Assembly: GCA_008477525.1 (NCBI GenBank)
Contig: SPDT01000011.1
Location: forward strand, 62,001-126,000
Source: Hypomyces perniciosus
Lineage: Eukaryota; Ascomycota; Sordariomycetes; Hypocreales; Hypocreaceae
Length of the DNA: 64,000 bases
Direction: 5' to 3'
The notes beneath the pieces are model-generated. The model was not told where the DNA came from. It was given only the letters and a program-made list of their open reading frames with translations, and searched no databases. This document shows, in pieces, positions 23,752-35,475 of the stretch. The first letter of the stretch is position 1. Every line of letters begins with the position of its first letter. A program made the translations under genes and the position numbers.

Positions 23752-24463
23752 TTAGAAATTCTCAAAGGAGTTTCGTTTAATCGCCTCACAGAGTTCATCT
23801 CGTAGTGCTGATAACGAGGTTGGGATGGAGTCCAGAGCATGCAAGCACCTGCCCAGGAGAATTTGGTTGGCAGCGAACTGGTCCGCCGTCTCTCGACATT
23901 CCTGGGCGAGTCGCTCACAGTCACTCAGAGCTACCTCTGGCTCCCTTCTCAATCGTTCCTTCTCAGCTTCATCCGCTTCCAGTCTTTGCTGCATCACTAG
24001 TAGCTGCTGCCACAACACCTCAGCCTTATCATATGGTTTCTGCACATCGACCGTCTCTGCTGTTGAATTTCGGCGGAGTCTGATTGTGGGGCCAGGAACT
24101 TGCTGACTTTGGAAGGCGCAATCGCCTCAAAACTTACGCCTAGTCCAGAGCAGATCTCCATGTACGCTGAGAGTTTCTGCTCACTCAGGTTCTTTGAGAA
24201 TAGGTGCGCCGCCTCAGGCCTATACAACCAGCAGTACCCGTCTTTAGCGGTGTTGGTCAAGCGGACCCTGGCTGGCTTCACGACCAGATCAGTTTTCTGT
24301 CCTAGGTTGCGTTAACATTTGATGTGACTCGCCGCCGCCGTCTTTCTCTGTTGTGGATGCCTCTCTTACTGATGTGCTCTGCAAGTATCTCTCGACAATG
24401 TTTCTTTAGTTCTCTGCGGTTATGCTCGCCCCGTTTACCGGTCGTAGGATTTGGTGTGTCCAT
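23752..24463 (-). CDS. coiled-coil protein, unrecognised, with an apparent one-base frameshift
   Basis: Exon 1 (24463-24370, from ATG) ends at a GTAAGA donor. A 68-nt intron with a GTTAAC branch-like word and a TAG acceptor leads to exon 2 at 24301. The joined frame reads through KPARVRLTNTAKDGYCWLY and a helical segment to about 24060, where a single-base shift (in CAACAGCAGAG) is needed to continue into a strongly charged coiled coil (QQRLEADEAEKERLRREPE) ending FENF at 23752. Repaired, the product would be about 210 residues. No intron fits the frame change, so it is either a mutation or a sequence error. The family is not recognised. Confidence 0.55.
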
Positions 24464-26412
24464 CGTGGGTGGGGTAGAAGCCGGGCCCTCTTGCCATGTG
24501 CCACCGTTCTACAGGGCATCATTGACAGTAACCCATTGGCAGCGTTTCCATCCAGCGGAACATCTTCCCAGTTTTCTAATTTTTATGCTTTCTCTTGCCA
24601 GCAGAGCCGAACTCGACAGCTTCAGTGAGTCGCGAAGTGGACTTTGTGGTTGACAGGGAGATTATGGCAGGCAACAAATCGGGAAAAGCGCCGACACTAC
24701 GGAGTACGATGGGATGGTTTGGATTAGATGGCCATTTCTTGATCAGCCACGGCAACACACACTGCAATTGGTACAGAATACATAGCATTTTATTGGCTTT
24801 GAACCAAACTGCAACGGCACGAGGCTCGCGAAAATAGGGTGACTAGGGCTGAAAGCATTTGGTATTTCTGCCCATTGCACTGCTGTTCCCGTTCTTATGC
24901 GCTTGGCAACGGCGGAAAGATACTGGGGTCGACGGTGTCCTGTCCTGCAATGGGGTACATATCCACCAACCTCTCAACCATATTTCTGATCTCTTGCATT
25001 CTCTCCTTACACCTGGAAACCAAGTTAGACGCTGGCTGGTAGTGGATCAAGGCTACTTACTCTTTCTTAAACTCCCATAACTCGCCAATCCTAATTGGGA
25101 AGATCATCAGGCGGATGGGTACGTGACAAACGCGGTGGGATAACTTACGATCGATTGATGCTGTCTATGCTTTTTCCGTCAATGTCAGTGCTGCTGCATG
25201 CGTCTAACAATATTTTATTATGACCTACTCCGCGGCAATGTGCCCTATCATTTGATGGATCTTGGCTATCTCATTAAGCACGTCATCATCAGCAGCCCTG
25301 CACGCAATTAGTCACTGCAGCACGAAGGGGAGTGTAGGTATTACATCCTATTGGTCATGTTATGGGCACTGGTAAATGAGTGCGGAACGAGACGCGACTC
25401 AGATTGAGCCGCAAAGTCGCCAGATCCATGGGGCGGCTCGAATTGTATCTGCCGAGGCACCATACCGCTCCCTTGTGGCCTTCTGCCTAGAGGCAACGGT
25501 GTTATCCGTGGTCTTCGATTCCACGGCAGTGTCCTCCTGGATAGCAACTCTTGGCTCTCATAGGGGTACATCATGAATGATGATTCACGGATAAGTGCAA
25601 TGAGTGTTTCTGGATGCTGAAAGGCTCATGGACTTTATAAATGTAGCCGGGCGTGTGCAGTATACATAATTGGGGTTGCGCATCAACCAGAGCAAAAAGG
25701 TAGAAACCTATTAGCATGGGAAAGACTGAATGTCTGTAACAGGCCGAATTCAACCACAGACCCTGAAAGCAAACGACATTCCATGATGTTGCTGGATGCA
25801 ACATGTTCACTGTTGGGAGTTTGGGAGGGGCAGTAGGCCACAAATCCATAATTGGACGTTGTGCACTTTTCGTCCAACAAGCACCTATAGCAGACTTTAC
25901 GGAGTACCCAATTTCGGATTCCTCTCGGCCATTTTTGGTCCGCCAACCGTTTATGCCATCGAACGCCTAACGCCATGACACATAGATGACAGGTCCGAAA
26001 ATGTCCAAGCGGCGTCCTGCGGGATGAATGCTACTGTTGGTTGGTCTATGAATTGCCCAGCCACCGCTCTTAGTCAACAGATTGTGTATCTGTAAGAGGC
26101 ATTACGTACCCAAAACTCACCAACGCTCAATGGCAACTTGTGGACGACAGTGCGGATACAATTAGAAATGGAAAATATGAAAGGTAGAGGGGGGTATGTT
26201 TACGAGTTTTCACACGGCATCGTTTTTGGACGTCGTCGCGTGCCTTTGGAAGTTGAAATCAACTGCTCAGGGAGCAATATGAAGAAGCCCACGGGGCCGT
26301 CCAGTTGGCGAAATAGAGACTCTATCATTGACGCATTCTCACTGCATTCTCACTACGCTCTTGAACTGGCAGAAAAAAGTCAGGCGGGACTCGAGCAATT
26401 TTAGACCCAGGC
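24464..26412. other. stretch without a supported gene
   Basis: ORFs of 60-97 codons overlap on both strands with no domain. The TACGGAGTA 9-mer occurs at 24698-24706 and 25898-25906. The promoter of the MADS-like gene should lie at the right end. Confidence 0.4.
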
Positions 26413-27449
26413 ATGGATCATGCGTATAAACATAATACCAAAGAGAAAGCTAAGGCCCGTAAAAGCGGGCCTAGCGTCCTCAGTAAAGCAAAAGAATTGG
26501 GCGTTTTGGCACATACCTTTGCCTTGGCTGTCTATTGGGACCCGACGCACCTATGCTATCGCACCGTGGTCCATGTTCCAGAGGGGGAGATTGCTCCGGA
26601 TGTGAACAGTCTGGTTAGTGCTCCGTACCACCACTGGACATGTGCTCCATTCACTATGGCTGATATGGCTGATGGCAACGGCAGATAGCAGACGAGTTGT
26701 CTGGGATGGCAATTCAACAGTCCGAGCGACAAAGCTACCGAGCTACCCGGCCTCGTCACGCAGGGAGGCCCCGGAGGCTGCTGAGACGAAGTGCGCGGCG
26801 ACGGTCACAGCAATCGCCACAGCGACCTTCAGGGCGAGAAATCATAGACCCATATGCATTGACTGATGCAAGTGCGGATGAAGCATCGTTGGACAGCGGG
26901 AACGAATCGGATGCTGCCGCTACCACCGGGCGCCCCATCTCAAGTCCTGTCGTCGAGGCCAAAGCCAAGGCCGCGCCACTGCCAGGGTCCAATGATGCAC
27001 AAGAGCCAAGCAGTAGTAGCCAAGAAGAGTTTGGTCCGATCAGCCTCTCGCAAAGCTTCGCTCAGCCATCCCAAATTTGTGATGCCATGGTAAACAGCGA
27101 TGGACAGGTTGACGGCGATGAGATGTTTTGGGCGGATTTTGATGCCAGCTTCGCCACGGATGTGGTAGAGAATAGCATATCTAGCAGCCAATACTCGGGA
27201 GGAGGGCTAGGGTTAGAAACTAGCGCCATTACATTCACAGGGTTCCCAGCGCAGAGGGTCATGCCATCTATCACAGTTCCTAGCATAGCCTGGCGAAGAG
27301 CCGCGCGGGAGGCTCTCAAGGCTTGGAGGATGTTCGATGGTCCATCACCACGGCCGGTGTTAGCAACGCCACCAATACTGTTTTCTTTATCAAAAGATCC
27401 CAAGCTGAGGGCTTTTGCAGGAGCTTCAACTGGAAGAAGGTACATGTAG
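26413..27449 (+). CDS. MADS-box-like (SRF-type) putative transcription factor
   Basis: Two exons, 26413-26613 and 26685-27449, are separated by a 71-nt intron with GTTAGT...CAG ends, giving 321 residues. Residues about 9-50 (KEKAKARKSG, then LSKAKELGVLAHTFALAVYW) resemble the core of a MADS domain: a basic stretch, then a KKAxELxxLxxxxVxLxV helix and strand. The family's N-terminal arm is short or missing. An Arg-rich tract (RPRRLLRRSARRRSQQ) at about 85-105 could be a nuclear signal. The remainder is acidic and Ser-rich, as in activation regions. Small degenerate MADS-like genes are repeatedly found in Eurotiomycetes. DNA binding is inferred, not shown. Confidence 0.6.
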
Positions 27450-27679
27450 TATGTGGGTGGGGGCGGGGGGTACTTTCACAGAATACATGTGCGGATATCC
27501 TCCAACTTCTTCCACTACCTAAATTAACATATTTCTGGATTGTGCACAATAGTATAGAGTTTACTAGCAGCGCCACGACTGTCGAGGTGAATGAAGCGAT
27601 ATGAAACGACAAGGCGATGATATCTTAGCCGTGTCGCTGAACCCTCGACAGCCTCACACTAATCTGCAGTGCGGAAGTG

Positions 27680-28889
27680 TTAACGCGCAACAGCTGCAGA
27701 GCGGCGGCCATGGCAATAGTCTCTCGGTACTGTCAGCCCAGCTATCCAGACGAGATCACATAGTATTTCCTTTGGCCATCTGAGTTCTTTGTTCCAGATG
27801 CCCGTGAGTAGCGTTTTCTAGAACCGTCAGATCAAAGATCGGCCGCCATTGGTGGCGACACAAGACGGGTAGGCACTAACCTGACGCAACTCCACGGCCC
27901 CAGTAGACGATGTAATAGATGACAAGAAGTCTAAAATATCCGAATCACCCCAGCGTTCCATATTCTCTACGCCGACTTTCCCACCGTCCAAAGTATATTT
28001 TTGCATTAGCTTCATCGTGATGTTGCCAACTTCCACCATGTCCTTGGTTCTGGTCTCCGATGAGGCATTAACGTACAGCAGCATGGGGTTCGCTTCGGCC
28101 ACTGGTCAGTTCAGCTGCACAGTCGCAAGGCATGGTGTGCAGCCTCTAATAAGAATAGCAATATTAATGATAACAATACTAGCACGCACCGATCTTCACA
28201 TCGCCTTCCTCGTTGAGAAGGACGTTATTGCAGCTGAGTGAGCCGTGAGCAAATCCGTTATTTTCGAGATATGCGAGACCATCCAGGACCTATTCACATC
28301 AGTGTATTGTTGTCGTGGACCCTACCTTGGCGAGTGTGGTGGTGGCATAGCATACCTGTCCCATAATCGTCCCTATTTCCTTACTATTGGGATATTGGGG
28401 GCATCTCACAACGTGATCTAAGGATATGCGCATCTCCTCAAAGACAACACAAAGAGCGGCATCCTCGGCAAATGCCTCGACGGCGGTGACGATATTCGCA
28501 TGTCTCAGCTCACGGAGCTGGGAGAGTCTCTCGGTTTCTCTATCTCTAGGAAACGGCTTGATGTTAACATACTTTAGCAAGTATTTCCTTCTCGCCAAAA
28601 ATACTTCCTCTCCAATGTCCAGAAAGGTGAGAAGCATCTTGTACTGTTTCCAGGGGGGTCCTTGATGAACCTGAAGCATATTGCCAGAAGACTTATCAAC
28701 AGACGTCGGCTTGTCAACTATGCCAGTCTCGGTTTGGTCGATGCTTCCCTTCTTTTTCTTCAATTTCTTTGGTACAACCTCATCATCGCGGTGTGTCTGC
28801 CTGGTGTCAGACTGGTGCGCCCTCATTGCATTAAGCTCTTGGAGGCTGATGAACATTTGAGTCTCGCGGTCACCGCCCCTGGCCATCAT
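27680..28889 (-). CDS. protein kinase-like pseudokinase
   Basis: Four exons, 28889-28356, 28289-28190, 28101-27881 and 27817-27680, give about 330 residues, with introns of 66, 88 and 63 nt. After a disordered Lys-rich N-terminus, the kinase-like fold runs from about residue 85: VNIK (candidate ATP-binding Lys), LRELRHANIV, a hinge-like VVFEEM, then LDGLAYLENNGFAHGSLSCNNVLL where active kinases have HRDxxxxN. No DFG follows KI. The C-lobe segment GNITMKLMQKYTLD and a WPKEILCDLVW tail resemble a fungal kinase-like family. Loss of HRD and DFG argues for a non-catalytic pseudokinase, perhaps a scaffold. The third and fourth exons depend on visually chosen splice sites. Confidence 0.7.
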
Positions 28890-29616
28890 GTCTGCCGGCT
28901 AATGAGGTTGGTAACTGACTGCCAATGCCAATGAAGAGCTACACAATGACGGCCATGATGGGAAACATGAAGCTATATCTGCATCATTACTCGGTTTATT
29001 GGTCAATTCCATTGATCCTCATATGGCCGTAATTTTCTCCATCTTGCTGCTGCTAATATATGACGTATGTCCATTTTTCGCCTGTAAACACAACCAATCC
29101 ACTTGTTCGCTTCGAAGTACCCGGTGGACTGGCCGTACCGGACAGCAATGAGGACGACCTTGCGTTGATCTGAACTGCGTATTTCATAAGGCAGCCCCAG
29201 AAATGATGGGTATTAAACTATTTTGCAAGCCCAGGAATACCGCTAGGGTGAATTTCACAGCGTGATATGCAAGGCACGTTTCTGACACGTTTCCGAGACC
29301 GCTGGGCTTATGTATGTAGAAGCCAAAGCTATTGTTCTACTCTACCGCATGCCGCTATAGAATCTATAGTTGTTAGTCAGTTAGATTTCATACAATTGAT
29401 CGTTATTCATCGTTATCCCAAGATTGCTCTGATATTCCGCGCCGTTGGTGCAGGGTGCATTCTATGAGGATATTCATGACCGTCCGTTTTGGCAATATGC
29501 TTTCTCACGTGACCTGTGCACTATCCACAGTATTTCCCTGACACCCAGCCCGCTCCCCTAGTTTCATTCTCTCCTTTCACCTCACCTCCATTCTCATACA
29601 CCATCACAATCATACC
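28890..29616. other. divergent promoter region between the pseudokinase and F-box genes
   Basis: No supported ORF. The two flanking genes point away from each other, so both promoters lie here. Confidence 0.45.
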
Positions 29617-32090
29617 ATGGTCATGGCGAAGCCTTGGAAAGAGACGTGCTATTTCGCTGAGCGGTATTGCGTCTTCTGCCAAAATGATTTGCCAGAATCA
29701 AAAATCCCCAGCCGCCCTCCGGACCGGTCCAACTTCTTTGACTGGGAATTGGACGTTATTGGCCGTTCGTCGCCGCGTGAATGGAACATCTGGTGGCTGG
29801 ATGCTAATCTGATCTGTTTTGGCAGTTTTCAATCTGGTTGCGGATTCTTCTCCTGCCCCACAAGTCTACGTCTTCCGGACCAACCTTGCTGACCTCAGTT
29901 TTATCTATGACCCACCACTTATTCTGAAGAATCGGCAAGGGGATGTCAGGGCTATCCGAGCGGACCGAAAACCTGAATGGTCGAGTCAGTGCGATGTCAA
30001 TCGGCCGCTCCTCTTTGCCCACATCTGCTGCTGGAAGGTTGCTCGGCAGTTACACCCGAACCGTTCATGCCTTGAATTCTACAGGCTTATGAGACAGCTG
30101 CATCCTATCGTTCCAAGAACGCATCGGGCAAAAGAAGAACCGTGTAACTTGGCCTCAATTCTGAATCTTGGGCCCACCAGAGACACAGCCAAAACAAATC
30201 TGAGCTATGTCCTTGCAAGAAGTGCTCGACTGCCCCAAGAGCTTCAGCGACTGGTGCTGCGAAATCTTGCTCCAGGCAGTCTTATATTCTGCTTGCTGGC
30301 CACGTTTCAATCTGCGGCGTTGGTATCTGAACTCAGTTCCCCATTATCGATGCCCATATACTTCCACGAAAACCTCGTCCCTAAGGGTTTTGTTGGCACG
30401 GGTTGGCTTCATGCGACTCGCATTTCCATTTTTGGACACACTTACCTACGTCGCATCAGAATTTCCGGTTGTCAAGACGAACACGGCACCTCTGGTCTTG
30501 AAATCGATGCCCAAAGTGTCCGGGGTCTCAGGTTTGTGGTTGGAGCACTCGGTGTTTCTGCCATCCGGCTTGTATACCATGATGGCTCTGTCTCTAGTTG
30601 GCTTGGAAACCCAGGAAAGGGCTGGCATGGCTCAACCTTTGGCTTTCATATGAATGAACTCCAAATCCTGCAGGATGTAAGGGCCTTTATTTCCTTAACT
30701 TGTTCACTCAACTCACCATTTGCGATTTAGGATCTCAAAGTGCTCAGTTTCCGCTTCCCTGATGCAAGTGGCAAAAAATTAATAGCTCCTCCGTCAAGAG
30801 CCCTTTGGGATGTCGTTCCAAATCAATATGTTCCAGGGAACTCGCACATAGCTCAAATGTATCCGTCTCCAGGACAGCTCATGCATTATCCTGGATGGCG
30901 CCTATGTCGGTATTTGCCGTTCCAATATGACAATCAGCTGGCCACAGGCATAACCATATATAATGATGCTAAGGGCACTAACCAAATTGTTGTGCATGGG
31001 AGACACCATGAGTACGGGGCAGCAGCATGTAATCGAGGTTGTCCAATGTACTTTCATCTCAATGACGGAGAAAAAATCGTACGCCTGGGTCTGGTTAGAG
31101 TTGGCGACTCTGTATTACAATGTGGACCATTTCTTCTGGCAAGTAGCACCAGAACTGTCTTTGCGCTCATGGGCCATCTGGAAACATGCAATACTGACAA
31201 GCAGGCCTTGTTGGATATTAGATCGAGACGAAGGGAAAGACTCTCCATCGTTCTGCCTTTTTTGGCCCTATACCCTTGCTCTCTAATCCCAAGGCAGAGT
31301 GGTTATCTTTAATTCCGGCACAGGTTAACAAGAAAAGATGTGTGATCAAGGGCCTAATCGTGGATCTTCTAACAGCAACGGATTCACATCTGAATACAAT
31401 TGGAGCTTATACTATTCCCGATGAGAAGCCGATTACCAACGAAACGACCCCCCTCCGACCATTCGTCATACCCGCTTTCAGAACTCCTCCGCGTCTTCTC
31501 ACTTTCAATGGACTAGCGTTTCAGACAACTGCCGAACTGTCCAATGTGAAGAGGCTTGGCATCCAGACGAGATATGTGACCGACTTTGAGGGACTCCAAA
31601 GACCTCGCTCCTCGGGACTATGCATCTATCACAATGATGGATCAATCGAGACACTAGGGCAGTGGGATGGTTCCTCAACGACAGACTCGAAGATCATCTA
31701 CAATGCCGAGGTAGACGGAAGTCTTGAAGCTGTCATTTTTCGATACAGGCGCGGAAAGATGTGGGATGAGAGACCCGAGACACGGCACTACCTAGTCGAT
31801 ATTCGCGTTAAGAGCTCTCGATGTGCGGATGTGGAGGATAATCAAGAGGAAGGGCATCATGAACACTCCCCGCTTCATAAGCCAGCCTTTCACTGGCAAG
31901 CATCTGGACAAAAGGTGAGTACATGACCTAGTGCGAGAATGAGTAAGAAGTGTGTACTAAGAACATGAATTGGTAGTTCATTGCTTGGTGGTTTACTTCA
32001 TATTTTGATCATGTAGGCCAATGGGACTCAACTATGGTTGAATTTCACCCTTCGAGGCAGAGCGAATGTGAATACCAGCTGGTAGAGTGA
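29617..32090 (+). CDS. large F-box-like protein
   Basis: Exons are 29617-29776, 29826-30676, 30731-about 31285, about 31216-31914 (frame of the second part) and 31977-32090. Firm introns are at 29777-29825, 30677-30730 and 31915-31976. The N-terminus has a CVFCQND pair. An F-box-like helix block LPQELQRLVLRNLAPGSLIFCLLATF sits near residue 195. It is followed by repeated beta-rich segments with GLRF, YHDGS and SGLCIYHNDGS signatures seen in a fungal F-box family, and the last exon restores the expected YFDHVGQWD end. Near 31190-31220 the frame changes: either a 69-nt intron with a weak GTCTTT donor, or a one-base deletion. F-box proteins present substrates to SCF ubiquitin ligases. Total length would be about 760-780 residues. 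Confidence 0.7.
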
Positions 32091-33936
32091 AATGGGACGC
32101 GAATGTGTCGGTAATAGTGCGGTAGGTGGGGGGGGGGGGAGAGGGGGGGAGGGGCTGTGGCTCTCATATGTTATCTAGATATGATCAATCTTCCTAATAA
32201 CTATTATTACCTTGAAGTGTCTTATTATTTCCTAACTATCTCGTAAATGAACCATATGTGATTCGCTATCAAATTTTACAGTGTGCTTTCTAACCTTCTG
32301 ACTTTCTGGCGTAGAACTGATCCATGCTGTTTAGATCTGCTCTCAGACGCTGGGTGTATAAGGGAGAGTTCAGCGGGTACTTGACAAAAAGTTCACCGCA
32401 GAAAGGTAGGTTAGGCGTAGAATGGTGACTGTATTGATCTCTGGCCTTCCCCAGTAGGAGACGAAGCCCTTATTTTTTACTGCTTTTAGTCGCATGGCCG
32501 TCCGTAGTGCCGATCCTCGGCCCGTCTCCGAACATTTGCTATCTGACATCGAGATGAGAGGAAGTTTGTTTGTTTGTATTATTTGCGTCCACTAAGTAAG
32601 CTAGTTAGTTGCATGAATCCACATCTGGGCCATAGAACGTTACAAGCCAGCGGCTCAAGGCCGCCGTTTGCTAAATTTCAATTTACAAAGGAAAAAGGGT
32701 CAATTGTGAGGTGTCAATCTGATCCAGTTAAGGGAGGGCCGTATGGGTTCGTCTTCACCAGTTTCTGGAAGTCTTTGTTTCCTGCGGGTCCAAGTAGGTG
32801 CGAGAGGGGGGGAGATGAGAGGAAGGTTGATAGGCTTCTAAAAAGGTTCTCATACTGCTAGAGGTCATGAAAAAACCATTTTACAAAAAGATCAAATCAA
32901 TGAGGTCTAATAGGTCTCGTAGATCGAGTGCCTTATCTTGTTATGACAATGTATGTATATTGGATGCTTTGTCTTCTATTACTCGTGCTGGGGTCACCTC
33001 CTGTGCTGCATGTGCTTGCCACAAGTTCGCCAACGTACAAGATGCCACTTGGCCGATGCTTGTACCATGTCCTCCACACAATTCCCAAGTCCCCCGGGCA
33101 CGAATAGGCATAAGGAGGCAGTGTAATATGTACGTATCAGTGTTTGGTAAAGGCCCACCGTGTTCAAAGGCCATGTCCCAAGTTGAACTTTTTGTTGGCC
33201 CTTCACCTCTACACCCCTGGAGCTAAGGTGGCTCACTTGAAATGAAGAACTTGGCATAGTGAATCCGTACTTGATAGGTTGAAAATGAATGACCCTGGCC
33301 GTTTTTCTTAAAGCTTGGTCGCCTTACTGTAGGCAGAGGCACCGGCTGATGACGTGTCATGAGCCTATCCATCACCAACATGCAAGCACATGTATTCGCT
33401 AACTGCTTGCGTCATCCTGCTGGGTCTTTGGCAATGTGTACAGTAATGGCAAGTGGCACATTCAGATTGTACTTCATTAATTGAGGCTGTCACTTTTTGT
33501 GCATTCGTCCACCGAGTTGTAACTCATTCAATGGCGCCTAGACAACACGCCAAGTCCCACGTTTCCGTTAGGATTATGCTTTGCTCGTATTCCTTCGTAA
33601 GCCTGTGGGACACAAAGATACCCTTCAAATGAGGCGCGGTCGACACCATCCATGGACGACAACGTTGGCTTGGCTATTGCGCGCGGGGTCGAGATATGCA
33701 ACATAATCCAACCAGGAGCAAGGTGTTCTGAGCTGCAGCGCGTTGCGGTACTGGGGAATCTATTGGCTCTTGGGTTGTCCCAAAACATCCCTGTAGAGGA
33801 TTGGCGGTTAGGCTCGGACATTGGTTGGCTCCCTCCTCTCTTGCGTTGTTATAAAAACCCCAACAACATCCCCCCAGGACAAATATCATAGCATCATCAC
33901 AATCATCCTATTCTGTCTTCCATAACCCTCTGCACT
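32091..33936. other. intergenic stretch with G-rich tract
   Basis: Four closely spaced G runs (12, 7, 4 and shorter) lie at 32128-32154 on the plus strand. No ORF is supported. A TATAAAAA box at about 33850-33857 lies about 80 bp before the next ATG. Confidence 0.45.
33849..33857 (+). promoter_or_regulatory. TATA box of the PD-(D/E)XK-like gene
   Basis: TTATAAAAA about 80 bp upstream of ATG 33937 is at a plausible distance for a fungal core promoter. Confidence 0.4.
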
Positions 33937-34584
33937 ATGCCCATAGATATGAACACTTGGCAGCCCCACGGGCTGATCAATGACCCCTCACTCGAGTCTA
34001 TCTACCGGGATGCCAAAATGTCCATCGATGAAAATGGGAATGAAACTAATCCCAAGGAGCATGCCACCGTCCACCTATTCGAAGATTTGTTCAATGAAGT
34101 CATTTTCCCTGAAAAACACTTTCGTGTCAACTCTCAAGTTTCTCCGGCTTCAAAGAAAGGCAGCGAGAAAGCGTGCGACCTGGCAATCAAATTCATTGAC
34201 GGCAACTTCGACTATCGGATCTTCTGCTTCTGCGAAGCCAAAAGAGCAGACAACTATACGCATGCGAAGATCCGCAACCTCGAAGAACAGGCCCTCAACT
34301 ACTGTCGCCTCTACTTGGAGGCACAGCCAGACTCTGATTTTATCTATGCTTGTACCCTGGTCGGTGCCTCCATTCGATGCTGGTCTTACAACCTGGGGAC
34401 TGATAAGCTTATTTCGTTTTGGGATGGCCCGAGAGAAACTTTCGCATCTTATCGCGATGTTGGAGACGATGCCAATAGTGATCTTCTCTTCACGGCATTT
34501 AAACAGATGAAAGCCATGCCAGTTGGGGGTGTGTTGCCTTTGGGCATGAGTTATGAGGGGATTGGCTCTGTCGGAGGCCAGTAG
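33937..34584 (+). CDS. PD-(D/E)XK-like small protein, uncharacterised
   Basis: A single-exon gene of 215 residues. Around residues 55-100 it shows a F-x-VNSQ segment, then ACDLAIKF, then a strand ending FCFCEAKRAD. The D...ExK spacing is that of PD-(D/E)XK nuclease folds. A helix NLEEQALNYCRLYL and a strand pair IYACTLVGASIRCWSY follow, as in fungal proteins that share this core. It is thought to resemble crinkler-type or retroelement-linked nuclease-like domains, but no activity is known. The whole reading is regular, and it starts soon after a TATA-like box. The nuclease-fold call is an inference from motif spacing. Confidence 0.6.
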   Translation: MPIDMNTWQPHGLINDPSLESIYRDAKMSIDENGNETNPKEHATVHLFEDLFNEVIFPEKHFRVNSQVSPASKKGSEKACDLAIKFIDGNFDYRIFCFCEAKRADNYTHAKIRNLEEQALNYCRLYLEAQPDSDFIYACTLVGASIRCWSYNLGTDKLISFWDGPRETFASYRDVGDDANSDLLFTAFKQMKAMPVGGVLPLGMSYEGIGSVGGQ

Positions 34585-34929
34585 GACAAGGATTAAGGGG
34601 AGACCACACTCTACCGCAAATTCCTGGTATTATTGTAGACAGCTGTCGTTGTTAGAGATGGCTATCATCGCTATAGATAACTGTCGCTACAAAATGCAGA
34701 ATTAGCCTTTATTGCCGGGCGCCATTCATCATGAAGATTTAGTTAGACAGTCTCCCCCCCTTCCTGGCTGGGGCAGTCTGGATGGGGCGGTCGTAACTCA
34801 CGAGCAAAGCTGCTGTAGCGCGCATTATGTCAACTGGCAGTTTGGTATCCAGCCAACTGTATAGCGTTAGAGTCCTCGGCTATCTAAAAAGGTAATTGAT
34901 ATGCTATCATTTCTCGCAGTAAATACTCT
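34585..34929. other. 3' flank between convergent genes
   Basis: Short AT-mixed stretch with no ORF. It separates the plus-strand PD-(D/E)XK-like gene from the minus-strand ORF at 34930-35475. Confidence 0.4.
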
Positions 34930-35475
34930 TCAGTAATATTGCTGGCAAAAGCGTACGGCATAGCCCGCTTGGCTCTCGGTAGCTGCTATCCAATCTCTGC
35001 GCTGGCGGCAATTCAACCCCTGGAATACCCTTGGTGATCCTATCGAATCATTGCATGCGTTAGTGAGGGATGATGAGGACTTATCTAGTGGTCCTGTCGT
35101 GTCACCCTCGGTTGTAAATGTTAGAGTGGGAGGTACTGTCGTGGGCTGCTCTGGAAATAAAGAACTCAGCGTAGTCATTCGTGTGGCCTCACGCTGGGCA
35201 GTCGTTGAAGCGTGGGAAATGCTGATGGATGATAAGTTGGCTACCGTGAAATGTGACGTTGCTATGTGTTCTTTGGTGATTGTTGGGCAGCCTTCAGTCC
35301 TGTTCAGCCGCAGTTCAAGGATGGTGTTGCCGGCGATTGTTATCCAGGTCGCCGGTGACGCGGCAGGACCAAATGGCACGGTGTATGACTCGCCAGCCTG
35401 AACAAAATTGGTTGTGGGTCCTGTCAAATCTAAAATAGGCTGATATCCAGCAAGGCCAAGCTTGTCGATAGCCAT
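34930..35475 (-). CDS. Thr/Ser-rich ORF, unrecognised
   Basis: A 181-codon frame that reads like an extracellular beta-rich protein: a YTVPFGPAASPATWITIAGNT strand region, then a Thr/Ser-rich linker, and an ending with C-x..RFCQQYY. No signal peptide is present at its start. Coherent reading continues upstream on the same strand in other frames (35500-36090), interrupted by stops, so the ORF may be the 3' part of a decayed larger secreted-protein gene. No family was recognised. Confidence 0.35.
   Translation of the reverse strand: MAIDKLGLAGYQPILDLTGPTTNFVQAGESYTVPFGPAASPATWITIAGNTILELRLNRTEGCPTITKEHIATSHFTVANLSSISISHASTTAQREATRMTTLSSLFPEQPTTVPPTLTFTTEGDTTGPLDKSSSSLTNACNDSIGSPRVFQGLNCRQRRDWIAATESQAGYAVRFCQQYY

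Noticed and set aside
33652..33891. 79-codon ORF upstream of the PD-(D/E)XK-like gene
   Set aside because: It spans the likely TATA box of the next gene and has no domain.
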